From: Pararhizobium antarcticum
Lineage (GTDB): Bacteria > Pseudomonadota > Alphaproteobacteria > Rhizobiales > Rhizobiaceae
DNA: 64,000 nt
Reading direction: 5' to 3'
Assembly: GCF_001885585.1 (NCBI RefSeq)
Contig: NZ_LSRP01000002.1
Span: 62,001 to 126,000 of the forward strand
The notes below the pieces were generated by a model. The model had not been told where the DNA came from. It worked only from the letters and a program-made list of their open reading frames with translations, and made no database searches. The translations under genes were made by a program, and so were the position numbers. Positions 32,223-42,200 of the stretch are shown piece after piece (position 1 is the first letter of the stretch; each line of letters opens with the position of its first letter).

Positions 32223-33824
32223 TTATTGCAGTTCATCCTTCTGCAGATTGGCGTGCTTCAGCATCGCCTCGAACAGGTTCCAAGGTTCCTCCGTCTGCGC
32301 CGGCACGGACGATCCCCTGGCATTGCGCACCGAGCCGAGCGGGACGATGAAATAATCGGTGCGCGGGTCCGGGAAAGGATCGGCAAACGACTTCAGCAAG
32401 GGCGCATGGTCGCCATAGAACACCAGCCAGACCGGCCGGTCGAGTGCGTCAAGATGATCGACCAGCGTTCCGAGGGCAGCATCCGACTGCTGCAGAATCT
32501 CGAGGTAGATGCTCACAGGGTCGGTCAGTTCGCCGCAGCGGCCGGGCTCCCAGGGGCCGTGGTTGGCCATCGAGGCGACAAACAGGAGACTGCCCTTGGC
32601 GTCGGTCTGGGCCTCTACCTGTTCGATGACCTTCTCCGTGAGGGTCGCATCTGAAACATAGGGGCCATCCCGTGCCACGTCATGCGCGAATTCGTCGAGC
32701 ATGGTCATCTTTTCGAAGCCGAGTTGGGGCATAGCCTTGTGGCGCAGGAAGAAGGTGCGGTCATAGGGATGGATGAAATGCGTGCTCCAGCCGGCATTCT
32801 TCAGCTTGGTCGGCCAGACGACATCGGTGTAGTGGCTCGCCCGAAGATAGGGATAGCTGGCATCGACATGCAGATCATCCGGCAGGAGGCCGCTCAGAAC
32901 GGCAAATTCCGTGCGCAGCGTGTAACCGCCCTCGAACACCGTTGCCAGAAGCCCCCATTGCGATGCCCGCTTCTGGAGGCGGTCCATGGTCGGCAGTGCC
33001 AGCGTATCGACACCCAGCCGCCGCATGTCGAGAAACGATTCCGATTGCCAGACGATCACCAGCGGCGCCTTGTTGTCCGCATCGTGGCCGATCAGGTCCT
33101 GAACGGCCGCAAAGAACCGTTCCTGCAACTCCGAAACGATCTTCTCGCGCCGCGCGCCCAGCCACATGATGAAATGGAAGACGACGGAGGTGAAGGTTCC
33201 GAAGCGGATGGTGCTGACCCTGGCACTTGGCTTGCCGACGATCTTTCGCACCATGTCGGCCGTCAACCTGTTGACCGGGCCGTAGAACAGAAGCAGCCAT
33301 GGGACATCGGCGATGGCCAGCATGATCACGGCCCAGATAAACCAGTGACGGTCGGGGATCAGATCCGGCTCGAAATACATATAGAGCCCGGAGACGCCGA
33401 ACACGTAAAGGAAGGCGACAGTCCAGAAAACGATGTTCAGCGAGTTGGCGTAGAAGATCGACTTGTACTTGAACACGTCTGCGACGAGGGCGATGTCTGA
33501 AAACACCAGCGGTTCGCGGATGAACTTGAATTTCGCACGCGAGATCGCGGTGAAGATGATGAAGAAACTCATTGTCCCCGCGCCAGCGTAGAGCGGTCGC
33601 CAGGAAATGGCAAAGAACCCGGCGAAGACGAGGAAGATCACCGGCAGGCGTGCCAAAGCCTCGATGACATGGTCTTTCGGGCGTGTCGGCGGGCGGTGCT
33701 TCCGGCGTTCCCGCTTGGGCAGGGCAAAGCGATCCGTGAACAGGATGACCAGGCACGAAAGCGCATAGCAGAAGAGCGTCAGCAATACGGGGCTGTCGTG
33801 CAGGTGGATCGACGTCAACGCCAA
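32223..33824 (-). CDS. rkpI: Membrane sulfatase/LtaS-like enzyme (RkpI)
   Basis: A 533-residue protein with about five N-terminal membrane segments (residues 10-190) and a periplasmic alkaline-phosphatase-superfamily domain. Visible marks are IVWQSESFLDM near residue 258, the likely nucleophile threonine in GGYTLRTEFAVLSGL near residue 301, SMANHGPWEP near residue 421 and YGDHAPLL near residue 482, all in the LtaS/phosphoethanolamine-transferase order. It may transfer a phospho-group or cut a phospholipid bond on a lipid or capsule intermediate. The start is TTG 33824 with AAGGG upstream. It stands between the lipid genes rkpG-H and the Kdo-transferase-like rkpJ in the rkp-1 locus. Confidence 0.85.
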   Translation of the reverse strand: MALTSIHLHDSPVLLTLFCYALSCLVILFTDRFALPKRERRKHRPPTRPKDHVIEALARLPVIFLVFAGFFAISWRPLYAGAGTMSFFIIFTAISRAKFKFIREPLVFSDIALVADVFKYKSIFYANSLNIVFWTVAFLYVFGVSGLYMYFEPDLIPDRHWFIWAVIMLAIADVPWLLLFYGPVNRLTADMVRKIVGKPSARVSTIRFGTFTSVVFHFIMWLGARREKIVSELQERFFAAVQDLIGHDADNKAPLVIVWQSESFLDMRRLGVDTLALPTMDRLQKRASQWGLLATVFEGGYTLRTEFAVLSGLLPDDLHVDASYPYLRASHYTDVVWPTKLKNAGWSTHFIHPYDRTFFLRHKAMPQLGFEKMTMLDEFAHDVARDGPYVSDATLTEKVIEQVEAQTDAKGSLLFVASMANHGPWEPGRCGELTDPVSIYLEILQQSDAALGTLVDHLDALDRPVWLVFYGDHAPLLKSFADPFPDPRTDYFIVPLGSVRNARGSSVPAQTEEPWNLFEAMLKHANLQKDELQ

Positions 33825-34026
33825 AAGGATACCCTTGATTGTTGCAGTAATGCGTTGGCCCCGTCGTTGGAACCACCACGGGGTTTGAATGCTCTACTGC
33901 ATAATTCCGGAAATCGGAATCGATTTAAGACTGAAATCATGACGGTGGTTTCCGGTTCCCCGGCGATCCGGCGCGTTATATCAGGCGCGCTGCGATCCGG
34001 GTCCGGTAAAGACACACCGTGCCTTT

Positions 34027-34836
34027 TCAGCGGCGGATGCTGCGGACACTGCGGATAGCCCGGTCGAACCACCAGTTGAGGAAGGGTTTCAGCGTCGAAC
34101 CGAAGCGGCCCAGCGCATGGAGCGACAGGCCGAAGAACACGTCGAAACGCCCCCTGTCGATCGCCCGGACGATGTTGTTGGCGACCGTCTCTGCCGACCA
34201 CGGCCGAACCGCTCCCATGATGATTGCGGCTTCGGGTGGTCGCAGCGCGATCTCGCCGTCGAATTGCGGCGTCTGCGTATCCGGCGGGAAGCAGACGCTG
34301 ACCCGGACGCCGCGCGGACGCGCTTCAGAGCGCAGGGCCTCGGCAAATCCGTGTAAGGCGAATTTCGAGGCACAATAGGCGGCATAGCCATAGATGCCGA
34401 TCAGTCCGGCGCCGGATGAAACCAGCATGATGCGGCCGGATCCGCGATCGCACATGCTGTCATAGACGGCGCGCACGGCATAGACGCTGCCTTGGAAATT
34501 GGTGGCCATCTGCTGGTCGAAATCCGCCGAAGACAGGGTATCGAACGGACCGGGATGAACGATGCCGGCTGCGGTAACGAGAATATCGCAGGGGCCGAAC
34601 CGTGCCTCGCAGGCATGCATGGCAGCGCGGATCTGCGCCTCTTGCGCCACATCCGCCGAGGCGACGGCGATCATGGCCGCGTCGATGCCTTCTCTTGCTG
34701 TGATCGCTGTGCGGGCGGCGTCCAGGGTTGCCGCTGTTCTGGCGATCAGGGAAATCCTGGCACCGCGCGCCGCGTAGATATGGCCGATCGCAAGGCCGAT
34801 GCCGCTCGAACCGCCCGTGATGATAACATGTGTCAT
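34027..34836 (-). CDS. rkpH: Short-chain dehydrogenase, 3-ketosphinganine reductase-like (RkpH)
   Basis: A 269-residue NAD(P)H-dependent reductase. The nucleotide motif is TGGSSGIG at residues 7-14, the NNAG-like turn is VTAAGI near 87-92, and the active site is Ser140/141 with Tyr154 and Lys158 (YxxxK). The pattern and the C-terminal amphipathic or membrane-near helix (FLNWWFDRAIRSVR) resemble 3-dehydrosphinganine reductases. It lies 25 bases downstream of an alpha-oxoamine synthase gene, whose expected product is a 2-amino-3-ketone; reducing that ketone would give an amino alcohol. This coupling of roles is inferred. The gene is known as rkpH in S. meliloti capsule genetics. Confidence 0.85.
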   Translation of the reverse strand: MTHVIITGGSSGIGLAIGHIYAARGARISLIARTAATLDAARTAITAREGIDAAMIAVASADVAQEAQIRAAMHACEARFGPCDILVTAAGIVHPGPFDTLSSADFDQQMATNFQGSVYAVRAVYDSMCDRGSGRIMLVSSGAGLIGIYGYAAYCASKFALHGFAEALRSEARPRGVRVSVCFPPDTQTPQFDGEIALRPPEAAIIMGAVRPWSAETVANNIVRAIDRGRFDVFFGLSLHALGRFGSTLKPFLNWWFDRAIRSVRSIRR

Positions 34837-34861
34837 GGGACGGTCCGCACTCGGTTCTCTG

Positions 34862-36277
34862 TCAGCGTGCGGCGAGCAATTTCATCATCTGCTGGATATC
34901 GACGGAGCCGAGACCAAAGTTCCGTTCGGTCAGATCCTTCAGCTTTTCGGCGGTGAGGGCAACCGTTTGGCGGATCTGCTCTTCCGTGTGATCGCTGGTG
35001 ATGAAGAAGCGCAGCCGCGCGAGCCCTTCGGGCACGGCCGGATGGATGATCGGCAGGGCATTGACGCCGGCGGCCAAAAGGTCGTTCGAAAGCTGCACGG
35101 CCCGCAGCGAATCGCCGACGAGCACGGGAACGACAGAGTAGCCGGCGCTCAGGCCCGTATCGAGGCCAGCTTCCTGTGCGAGCTTCAGGAACAGGGCGCC
35201 GTTGCGTTTCAGGGCGGCCGGCCGTTCAGGCTCGTTCTCGACGATGTCGAGACTAGCAATCGCCGACGCCGTCAACACCGGTGCAAGGCCGACGCTGTAT
35301 ACAAAACCGCCAGCCGACGCCTTCAGCACCGCCGCCAGCGCAGCACTGCCGGCAATATAGCCACCACAGCTCGATGTCGTCTTCGAAAGCGTGCCCATCC
35401 AGATATCGACCTGACGCGGATCAACACCGAAATGCTCGAACGTGCCCTTGCCGCGCTTGCCAAGAATGCCGAGCGAGTGGGCCTCATCGACCATCAGCCA
35501 GAAGCCATATTCGGCCTTCAGCTTCATGATCGCCGGCAGGTTGGCGACGTCGCCATCCATGGAATAGACGCCCTCGACGATGACCAGAATGCGGCGATAG
35601 TCACCGGACACGGTGCGCAGCACATGGTCGAGATCGGCAGCGTCGTTGTGCTTGAAAAGGCGTCGCGTGGCACCGGAAAGCTTGATACCGGCCAGCGCAC
35701 TGTTGTGGATGAATTCGTCATGGACGATGAGGTCCTTCGGACCCATCAGGCAGCTGATCGCCGCGACATTGGTCAGGTAGCCACTGACGAAACAGACGGC
35801 CGCATCGACGCCGTAGAAGGCCGCCACCCGATCTTCCAGCTCTGCATGCACGGGTCGTTCGCCTGCCACCACACGGCTTGCCGAGGCCGATATACCGAAG
35901 GTCTGCATCGCTTCGCGCGCCTTTGACAGGACGTGCGGATGGCGGTTGAGGCCAAGATAATCATAGGACGCAAAGTTGATCAGCTTGCGCCCGTCGATGA
36001 CCGTCGTCGCACCGGCTGCTGTCTCATGGGCGCGATAGAAAGGGTTGCTGATGCCAAGCTGTTCGCTGGCGAGCTTCTGGGCCAGTAGCTGCTTGTATTC
36101 CGGCAGATCCTCGAATTTCGTCTGCTTGCGGCGAACAGGCGGCGGAACATCGCGCTCCGACCGCGCCATGCGATTGCGTTCAGAAGATTGATGCGCATTG
36201 CGCATGCGGTCCAGCAGGCTTTCCTTGACGCTGCTGTTCATCTTCGGAACCGCCGGGTGGTTGTCTTCCCTGTTCAT
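34862..36277 (-). CDS. rkpG: Alpha-oxoamine synthase family acyltransferase (RkpG)
   Basis: A 471-residue PLP enzyme of the KBL/AONS/serine palmitoyltransferase family, which condenses an acyl thioester with an amino acid and loses CO2. Core motifs are NFASYDYLGL near residue 101, VDEAHSLG at 263-270 and the PLP lysine 299 in TLSKTTSSCGG. An N-terminal extension of about 55 basic, unstructured residues precedes the core and might dock to the carrier protein. Its ATG overlaps the rkpA stop by four bases (ATGA), so it is translationally coupled to the polyketide synthase. RkpA has no thioesterase, which makes RkpG the obvious chain-release enzyme. The amino-acid partner is unknown. Confidence 0.9.
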   Translation of the reverse strand: MNREDNHPAVPKMNSSVKESLLDRMRNAHQSSERNRMARSERDVPPPVRRKQTKFEDLPEYKQLLAQKLASEQLGISNPFYRAHETAAGATTVIDGRKLINFASYDYLGLNRHPHVLSKAREAMQTFGISASASRVVAGERPVHAELEDRVAAFYGVDAAVCFVSGYLTNVAAISCLMGPKDLIVHDEFIHNSALAGIKLSGATRRLFKHNDAADLDHVLRTVSGDYRRILVIVEGVYSMDGDVANLPAIMKLKAEYGFWLMVDEAHSLGILGKRGKGTFEHFGVDPRQVDIWMGTLSKTTSSCGGYIAGSAALAAVLKASAGGFVYSVGLAPVLTASAIASLDIVENEPERPAALKRNGALFLKLAQEAGLDTGLSAGYSVVPVLVGDSLRAVQLSNDLLAAGVNALPIIHPAVPEGLARLRFFITSDHTEEQIRQTVALTAEKLKDLTERNFGLGSVDIQQMMKLLAAR

Positions 36278-39200
36278 TGGCTTGCTGCTTTCTCCGTGGC
36301 CGTGCCGACGTGGCGCTGTGTCAGTTCGCTGACAAGCTTGCTGTCGCCCGGCTCGTCCTGCTCATCGCTGCCCTGATCCCGCTTGCTGACTTTTTCGTGC
36401 AGCTTGCGGGCAACGTCGCCAACCGTCGTATTGTCGGCAACACCGCTGAGCGGCATGTCGAAACCGGTATTCTGCTGGAAGCTCATGCCCAGTTCGACAG
36501 CCATCAGGCTGTCCAGCCCGATTTCCTTCAGGATCTTGTTGCGCGATATCGTGTCCTTCGAGACGCGCAAGATAGCAGCAATTTCGCTCGCGACCAGTTC
36601 ATACAGGACGTCCTCCGCCTCCTGCGGCGATTTGCCTTCGATCATGGCCACGAGGTCCATGGTGGTTCCTTCGCCACCGGTCGAATACTGGTCGGCGGTC
36701 CGCAGGATCACGTCGAACAGCGACTGCTTGACCACAGGCAGGTTGCGTGCGGCGTTCCAGTCGAATTCCGAAATCATCACCACGGCGGCATCGACGGTGC
36801 CCGGCTCGGAGCGAATGTGGTTTTCCACCTGCTCCAGGGCAGACTGGGCTTTCAGGGCCGTCTTTCCGATGCGCTTGGCCAGCAGGTCGTTGACGTCGGT
36901 GTTCTGGGCCAGATAGCCCTTGTCGGCGATCGCGCCGAAACCGACGGCGAGACCAGCAAGGCCTTCGCTGCGGCGGGCGCGGGCGAGACCTTCGAGATAG
37001 CCATTGGCCGCAACATAATTGGCCTGCCCGGGGTTGCCGACGAGTGTCGTCGCCGAAGAAAACAGGATGAAGTGATCCAGCGTGTCGACGCGTGTCAGCT
37101 TGTCGAGCACTGCAGCGCCCTTGGCCTTGACGTCGATGACAGGCTGGTTGCGCTGGCGCGTCAGGTTGTTGATCAACGCATCGTCGAGAACCATCGCGGC
37201 ATGGATGATGGCCTTGATCGGCCCGATCTGGCGCAGGGCGCCAAGAAGTTCGCCGGCAGCAACCTCGTCGGTGACGTCGCAGGCATGAATGGTGGCAGAT
37301 GCCCCCTTCTTTTCCCAGCGCTTGATCGCCGCTAGCGTCTCGTCATCGGCAACGCCGCGGCGCGAGCAGAGCGCAATATTGCGGGCGCCCTTGTCGACCA
37401 GCCAGTTGGCAGCGGCAAGACCAAAGCCGCCAATGCCGCCGACGACCAGATGGACGCCGTTTGCATCGACTTCCATGCGGCCGGACGGGCGTTTGGCCAC
37501 CTGCTGCTTTCCCGCAACCGGGGGCATCACGATGATCTTGCCGATATGGCCGGCATTCTGCATCAGGCGGAACGCATTGCCGATCTCGTCGAAATCGAAG
37601 GCACGGTAGGGAAGGGGCACGAGCTTGCCTTCCTCGAACAGTGCACCGATTTCGGTGAAGATCCGCTTGGTCAGCTCCGGTGCATTGACCAGAAGCTGGT
37701 CGGCATCGATCCCGAAATAGCTGACATTGCGACGGAACGGCCGCAGGCCGATCTTGCTGTCGCCGTAGTAGTCGCGCTTTCCAAGCTCGAGGAAACGGCC
37801 GAACGGCTTGACGAGCGATATGCTCTGTTCCATCGCCTCTGCGAACAGGGAGTTGAGCACGAGGTCGACGCCCTGGCCATCGGTGACGCGCAGCACGTCC
37901 TGGACAAAGGCAAGCGTGCGGGAATCGAATACATGGTCGGCACCCAGCATCTTCAGGAAACGGCGCTTCTCGCGTGTCCCCGCCGTGGCAATCACCTTGG
38001 CCCCGGCCAGTTTTGCGACCTGCAGCGCGGCAAGGCCAACGCCACCGGCAGCACCATGAATCAGAATGGTTTCACCGGCCTTGATACGGCCAAGTTCGAC
38101 CATGGCGTAATAGGCGGTGAGGAAGGCCACCGGAACCGTGGCAGCTGCAACGGGGTTGACCGTTTCGGGCAGTCTTGCCACGCCGGAGCGCGACACAAGC
38201 GCATGCGTCGAAAACGCAGCCGGTGCGATTGCCATGACGGTGTCGCCCACCGAAAGGTCGGTGATGCCGCTGCCGATGGCGGCGACATGGCCGGAAAGCT
38301 CCATGCCGATGGTGGCGCCGGCAAAGCCGTCTTCCAGCGCTTCTTCCGGCAAAAGGCCCATAGCCCACATGACGTCACGGAAATTCAGGCCAGCGGCAGC
38401 AACCTTGACGACGATATCGCCGGGGCCGGGCTTGGGGACATCGCATTCTTCCCAGGTGATGCTCCCGACCTGCGAACTGACGCGCTGGCGGATGGTTGCG
38501 GCACGGAAGGCAGTCGTTTTGCGCAGGGACAGATCCACCGGACCCGGAACGGCACGCAACTCTCTCAACAGGCCCGTTTTGCCGTCGAACAGCCATTCGC
38601 GGTTTGCACCGTCTTGGCCCAGCATGGAAATTGCAGCCGCAAGCTGGCCGCCGGTTCCGCCGTCGCCAAGGCCGTTGAAATCGACGAGGTGGATGTCGAG
38701 GAGATCATATTCGTTCTGGACGACTCTTGCGAAGGACCAGAGGCCACTGTTGACGCTCGATCCCTGATGTTTGCCAGAAACCGGAGCGCCGCCCGGTGCG
38801 GCGATGACAAGCTTCGGTCGTTTGTCGACGCCCGGTTCGGTTCCGGCAAAATGCTGGCGCAGGGCCTCCGCAAAGGCACTCAAAGCAAGAACGCGTGTCT
38901 GCAGAACAGCGGAATCGCCGGTGCGGTCGCCGCTGGTCGCACCGGAAACATAGACGGCCCGAAGCGGTTTGTTGCCGAAGTCTTGAAAGGCCTGCAGAAG
39001 GCGTGCCTTGTCGGCATCGAGATCGCCGGTGACATGCACGGGCACGAGGGCGCCCTGATCGATGCCGGGCGGAACCGACCGCATGAGATCGAACATGTTG
39101 CCTTCATGAAGCACCAGAATCGACCGGCTGGCTTCAACGCCGGCCTCGAGCGAAAGCGGCGCCGCGCTGTCCGACGTCGCACCGCGCGCTTCGACGGTGA

Positions 39201-42200
39201 TGATATTGCCGTGCGACAGTTCGCGGTCGTCGACGACGACGTCGTGCAGCCCGAGATCGGTGAGACACTTCTGCCATTGGGTGACCGTCGCGAGCTTGCC
39301 GATCGGGAATTCGACGGACTGGCTGCGGGCAAACCAGTTTTCCGTCAGACCGAAGGCAAAATCGCTGAAGACCGTCGGTGCATTGGTCGCAGCGACGAGT
39401 GCGCCATGCGCGACGAGCGATGTGCGCATGGCGTTGCGGACCGCCGTGTCTTCATCGACCAGTGTGAACAGCGTATCCGAGGCACTGACCGCCAGGCCGA
39501 AAGCCGGAATAGACGCGAACTCTTCCTTTTTCAGGATGCGGACATGCGCATCGTCCTCGAACGCAATCTCGAGGTTACGCTGCGCATTCTCGCGCGGCTC
39601 GACGACAATGAGGCTCGCCTGGTAGCGCGCAGCCAGCGTTGCCAGCCGGCGGGTAAAGCCGGCCGAGACGGTGCCTGCCTCGACGATCCGCAGATCGGCA
39701 TTGTTGCGGGCATTCTGCAGCGCCGTTTCGGCTGCCGCGATGACGAGATCCATCCGTTGCCGGCTTGATTCCGAATGTACCATCTGGTGGTCGAGCGTCG
39801 CATCGCTGATAAACGGCGCGATTTTCGCTGTGCCGTCAGGATCGACGCTGGTGATATCAGCAGCAAAAAGCCTGTCGAGACGATCGAGCGCTTCGACATA
39901 GGCGTTGTTGATGAGAACGGCTTCGACAGCGCGCTCCGCCCGTTCGCCGTAAAGCTCCTTGAGGATCTCCCCGACGGGAGGAAGCGAGAATTCGGACGCG
40001 ATTTTCCAGATGCCGTTTTTCTGTTCGCACAGTCCGGCATCCTCCAGAATATAGAGACAGCTCGCGAGGAAGCAGCGGAACGCGAAGTCTCCAGGTATCG
40101 ATCGGGTGTCGACCCGCGCGGTTCCCTTGCCAAGCTTCAGTGCAATCTCGTGGCAGGCCCGGTAGATCGCCGCGTTGAACAGCAGCGTCACATTGTCGAT
40201 GCCGACATCGTCCGAAACAGCCAGCAAGGGCGAAGGCAGGGCGGTCGCCGGCCTCGCAGGCGAAAATGCGGCATCGCAGTCGGAAAGCACGGCCTCGTAA
40301 TGGAAAGACAAGGTCTCCAGCGTCTTGTGCTGGCGCAGATAGGTGCGGCGGAAGCGGCAGTCATCGAAGGCCGCGATCATCGCGCCGGCTTTGTCGAAGA
40401 AGCGGAACTTCGCCTTGATGGAATTGGGACTGATGCGCTCGATCTCAACGATCGCACGCTTGATCGTCTGGCCCGAACTGCGGACACGCACGGATCCGAA
40501 ACGCACCGGAATATAGGGCGCGCCGCCGACTTCGCCGGTAAACCGGTCGAACAGTGCAACAAGACCATGGAACGTTGCATCAACCGAGATCGGATTGAGG
40601 CTGTAGCTGACGAACGGATGACCGGCGTCCTGCGGATCCTTCAGTTCGACGTCGATGAAGCGGTCGCCATAGGATATGGCTTTCGCCAGAAGCTGGAAAC
40701 GCGGGCCGTAATCGAGGCCGAACTGGCGGGCCGTCTCGTAGGCCTTGTCCGGCGTAACTGTGGCGGTCTTTTCCATGCCGGCAAACGGATTGGCTGGCGC
40801 AGGTTCGCTTTGCGTGATCGGCTTGCGGCTTCGTGCCACGGCGTGAACCGCCCAGTCGTCTTCGGTCAGACGTTCACGCGAGCGGATTTCGATGTCACCG
40901 GTTTCCGGCGAAAGGATGGTCGAAAGCTCCATCATCCGGGTCTCGCCCAGCTCCAAAGGCCGGACGATTTCCAGATTGGTGATGTCGACGTCGGATGTGC
41001 CGTAATATTGTTGCGCAGCCGAGATCGCGATCTCGATGAAGCCGCTGCCTGGCAGGATCGCCTTGCCGTCGACGACGTGCTCGGCCAGATCGGGGAAAAG
41101 ATGGCCGTCGATATGATTCTTCCAGCTGCCGCTGTTAAGATCAGAACGCCAGCCTGCCAGCGTATAGGGGGCCTTGTTGCCGCGCCCGAACAGGTCGGTT
41201 GCATCGCTGGTCGTCGCCGGACGCAGTTCGACCGTTTCGAACGGCAGGTTGGGGACGCGCACGAAGGCGTTGCGCTTTCCGAACAGGCGGGCTTCGTCGA
41301 AGGAGGCACCATGGGCGATCGCGCGCGCCATGGCCCGTGAAATCGGATCCTGGCCCTTCTCGCCGGGGTCACGCAGGAGCGTTGGCACCACGGTTCCGGC
41401 AACGGCAGACTGCTTGATCGTTTCCTTGACGTAGGACGACAGGATCGGACGCGGCGAAATTTCAATGAACAGCGTGCAGCCAAGCGCAATGGCGGCCTCG
41501 GTCGCCGCCTGGAAGCGCACCGGCTCCCGGACGTTCTTCCACCAGTAGTCCGGATCGAGATAGGTGCCGTCGAGCTTCTCGCCGGTCACCGTCGAGAGAT
41601 AGACGAGTTCCGACTTGCGCGGCGCGATGTCCGGGATATCGGCCAGGAAGGACTTCTTCGCCTGATCGATGATCGGATGATGGAAGGGATAGTTGATGTC
41701 GAGAATCTGGACCGGAATCTTGGCCTTGCGCGCCGCATCACGAAACGCCTGGACCTCGTTTGCCGGTCCAGAAATCGTCACGGAATTATGCGCGTTGATG
41801 GCGGCGACACAGATCTGCTCAAGCCCGCGCGACTTGGCGAAGGCAACGGCCTGTTCTTCACTGAGCATGGCCGCAGCCATGGTTCCCTGGCCAGCGAGCA
41901 GGTCCTGGTGCAGGGAGCGCTTGGCAACAATCGAGACCGCATCGACCAGCGACACGGCACCGGCAGCATAGGCCGCGGCAATTTCGCCGACCGAGTGACC
42001 GAAGACGGCCGTCGGCTTGATGCCCATTGCAACCAGCGAATCGGACAGGGCTGCCTGGACGGCAAACAGAAGCGGCTGGGCGATCTTGGTATCCGACAGT
42101 TTCTTGTCGAGATCCGGATCGGTCAAAAGTTCGGTAAGAACCACGTCGGAATGGAAATTGAAGAGTGCGCTGACCGACGTAAAGCTCTGGCGGAAATGCA

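Noticed and set aside
37450-39768. Very long open frame (772 codons) on the plus strand inside rkpA
   Set aside because: It is the antisense shadow of the high-GC rkpA gene: rich in Arg, Gly, His and Asp, no ribosome site, no domain, while the minus strand carries a full synthase.
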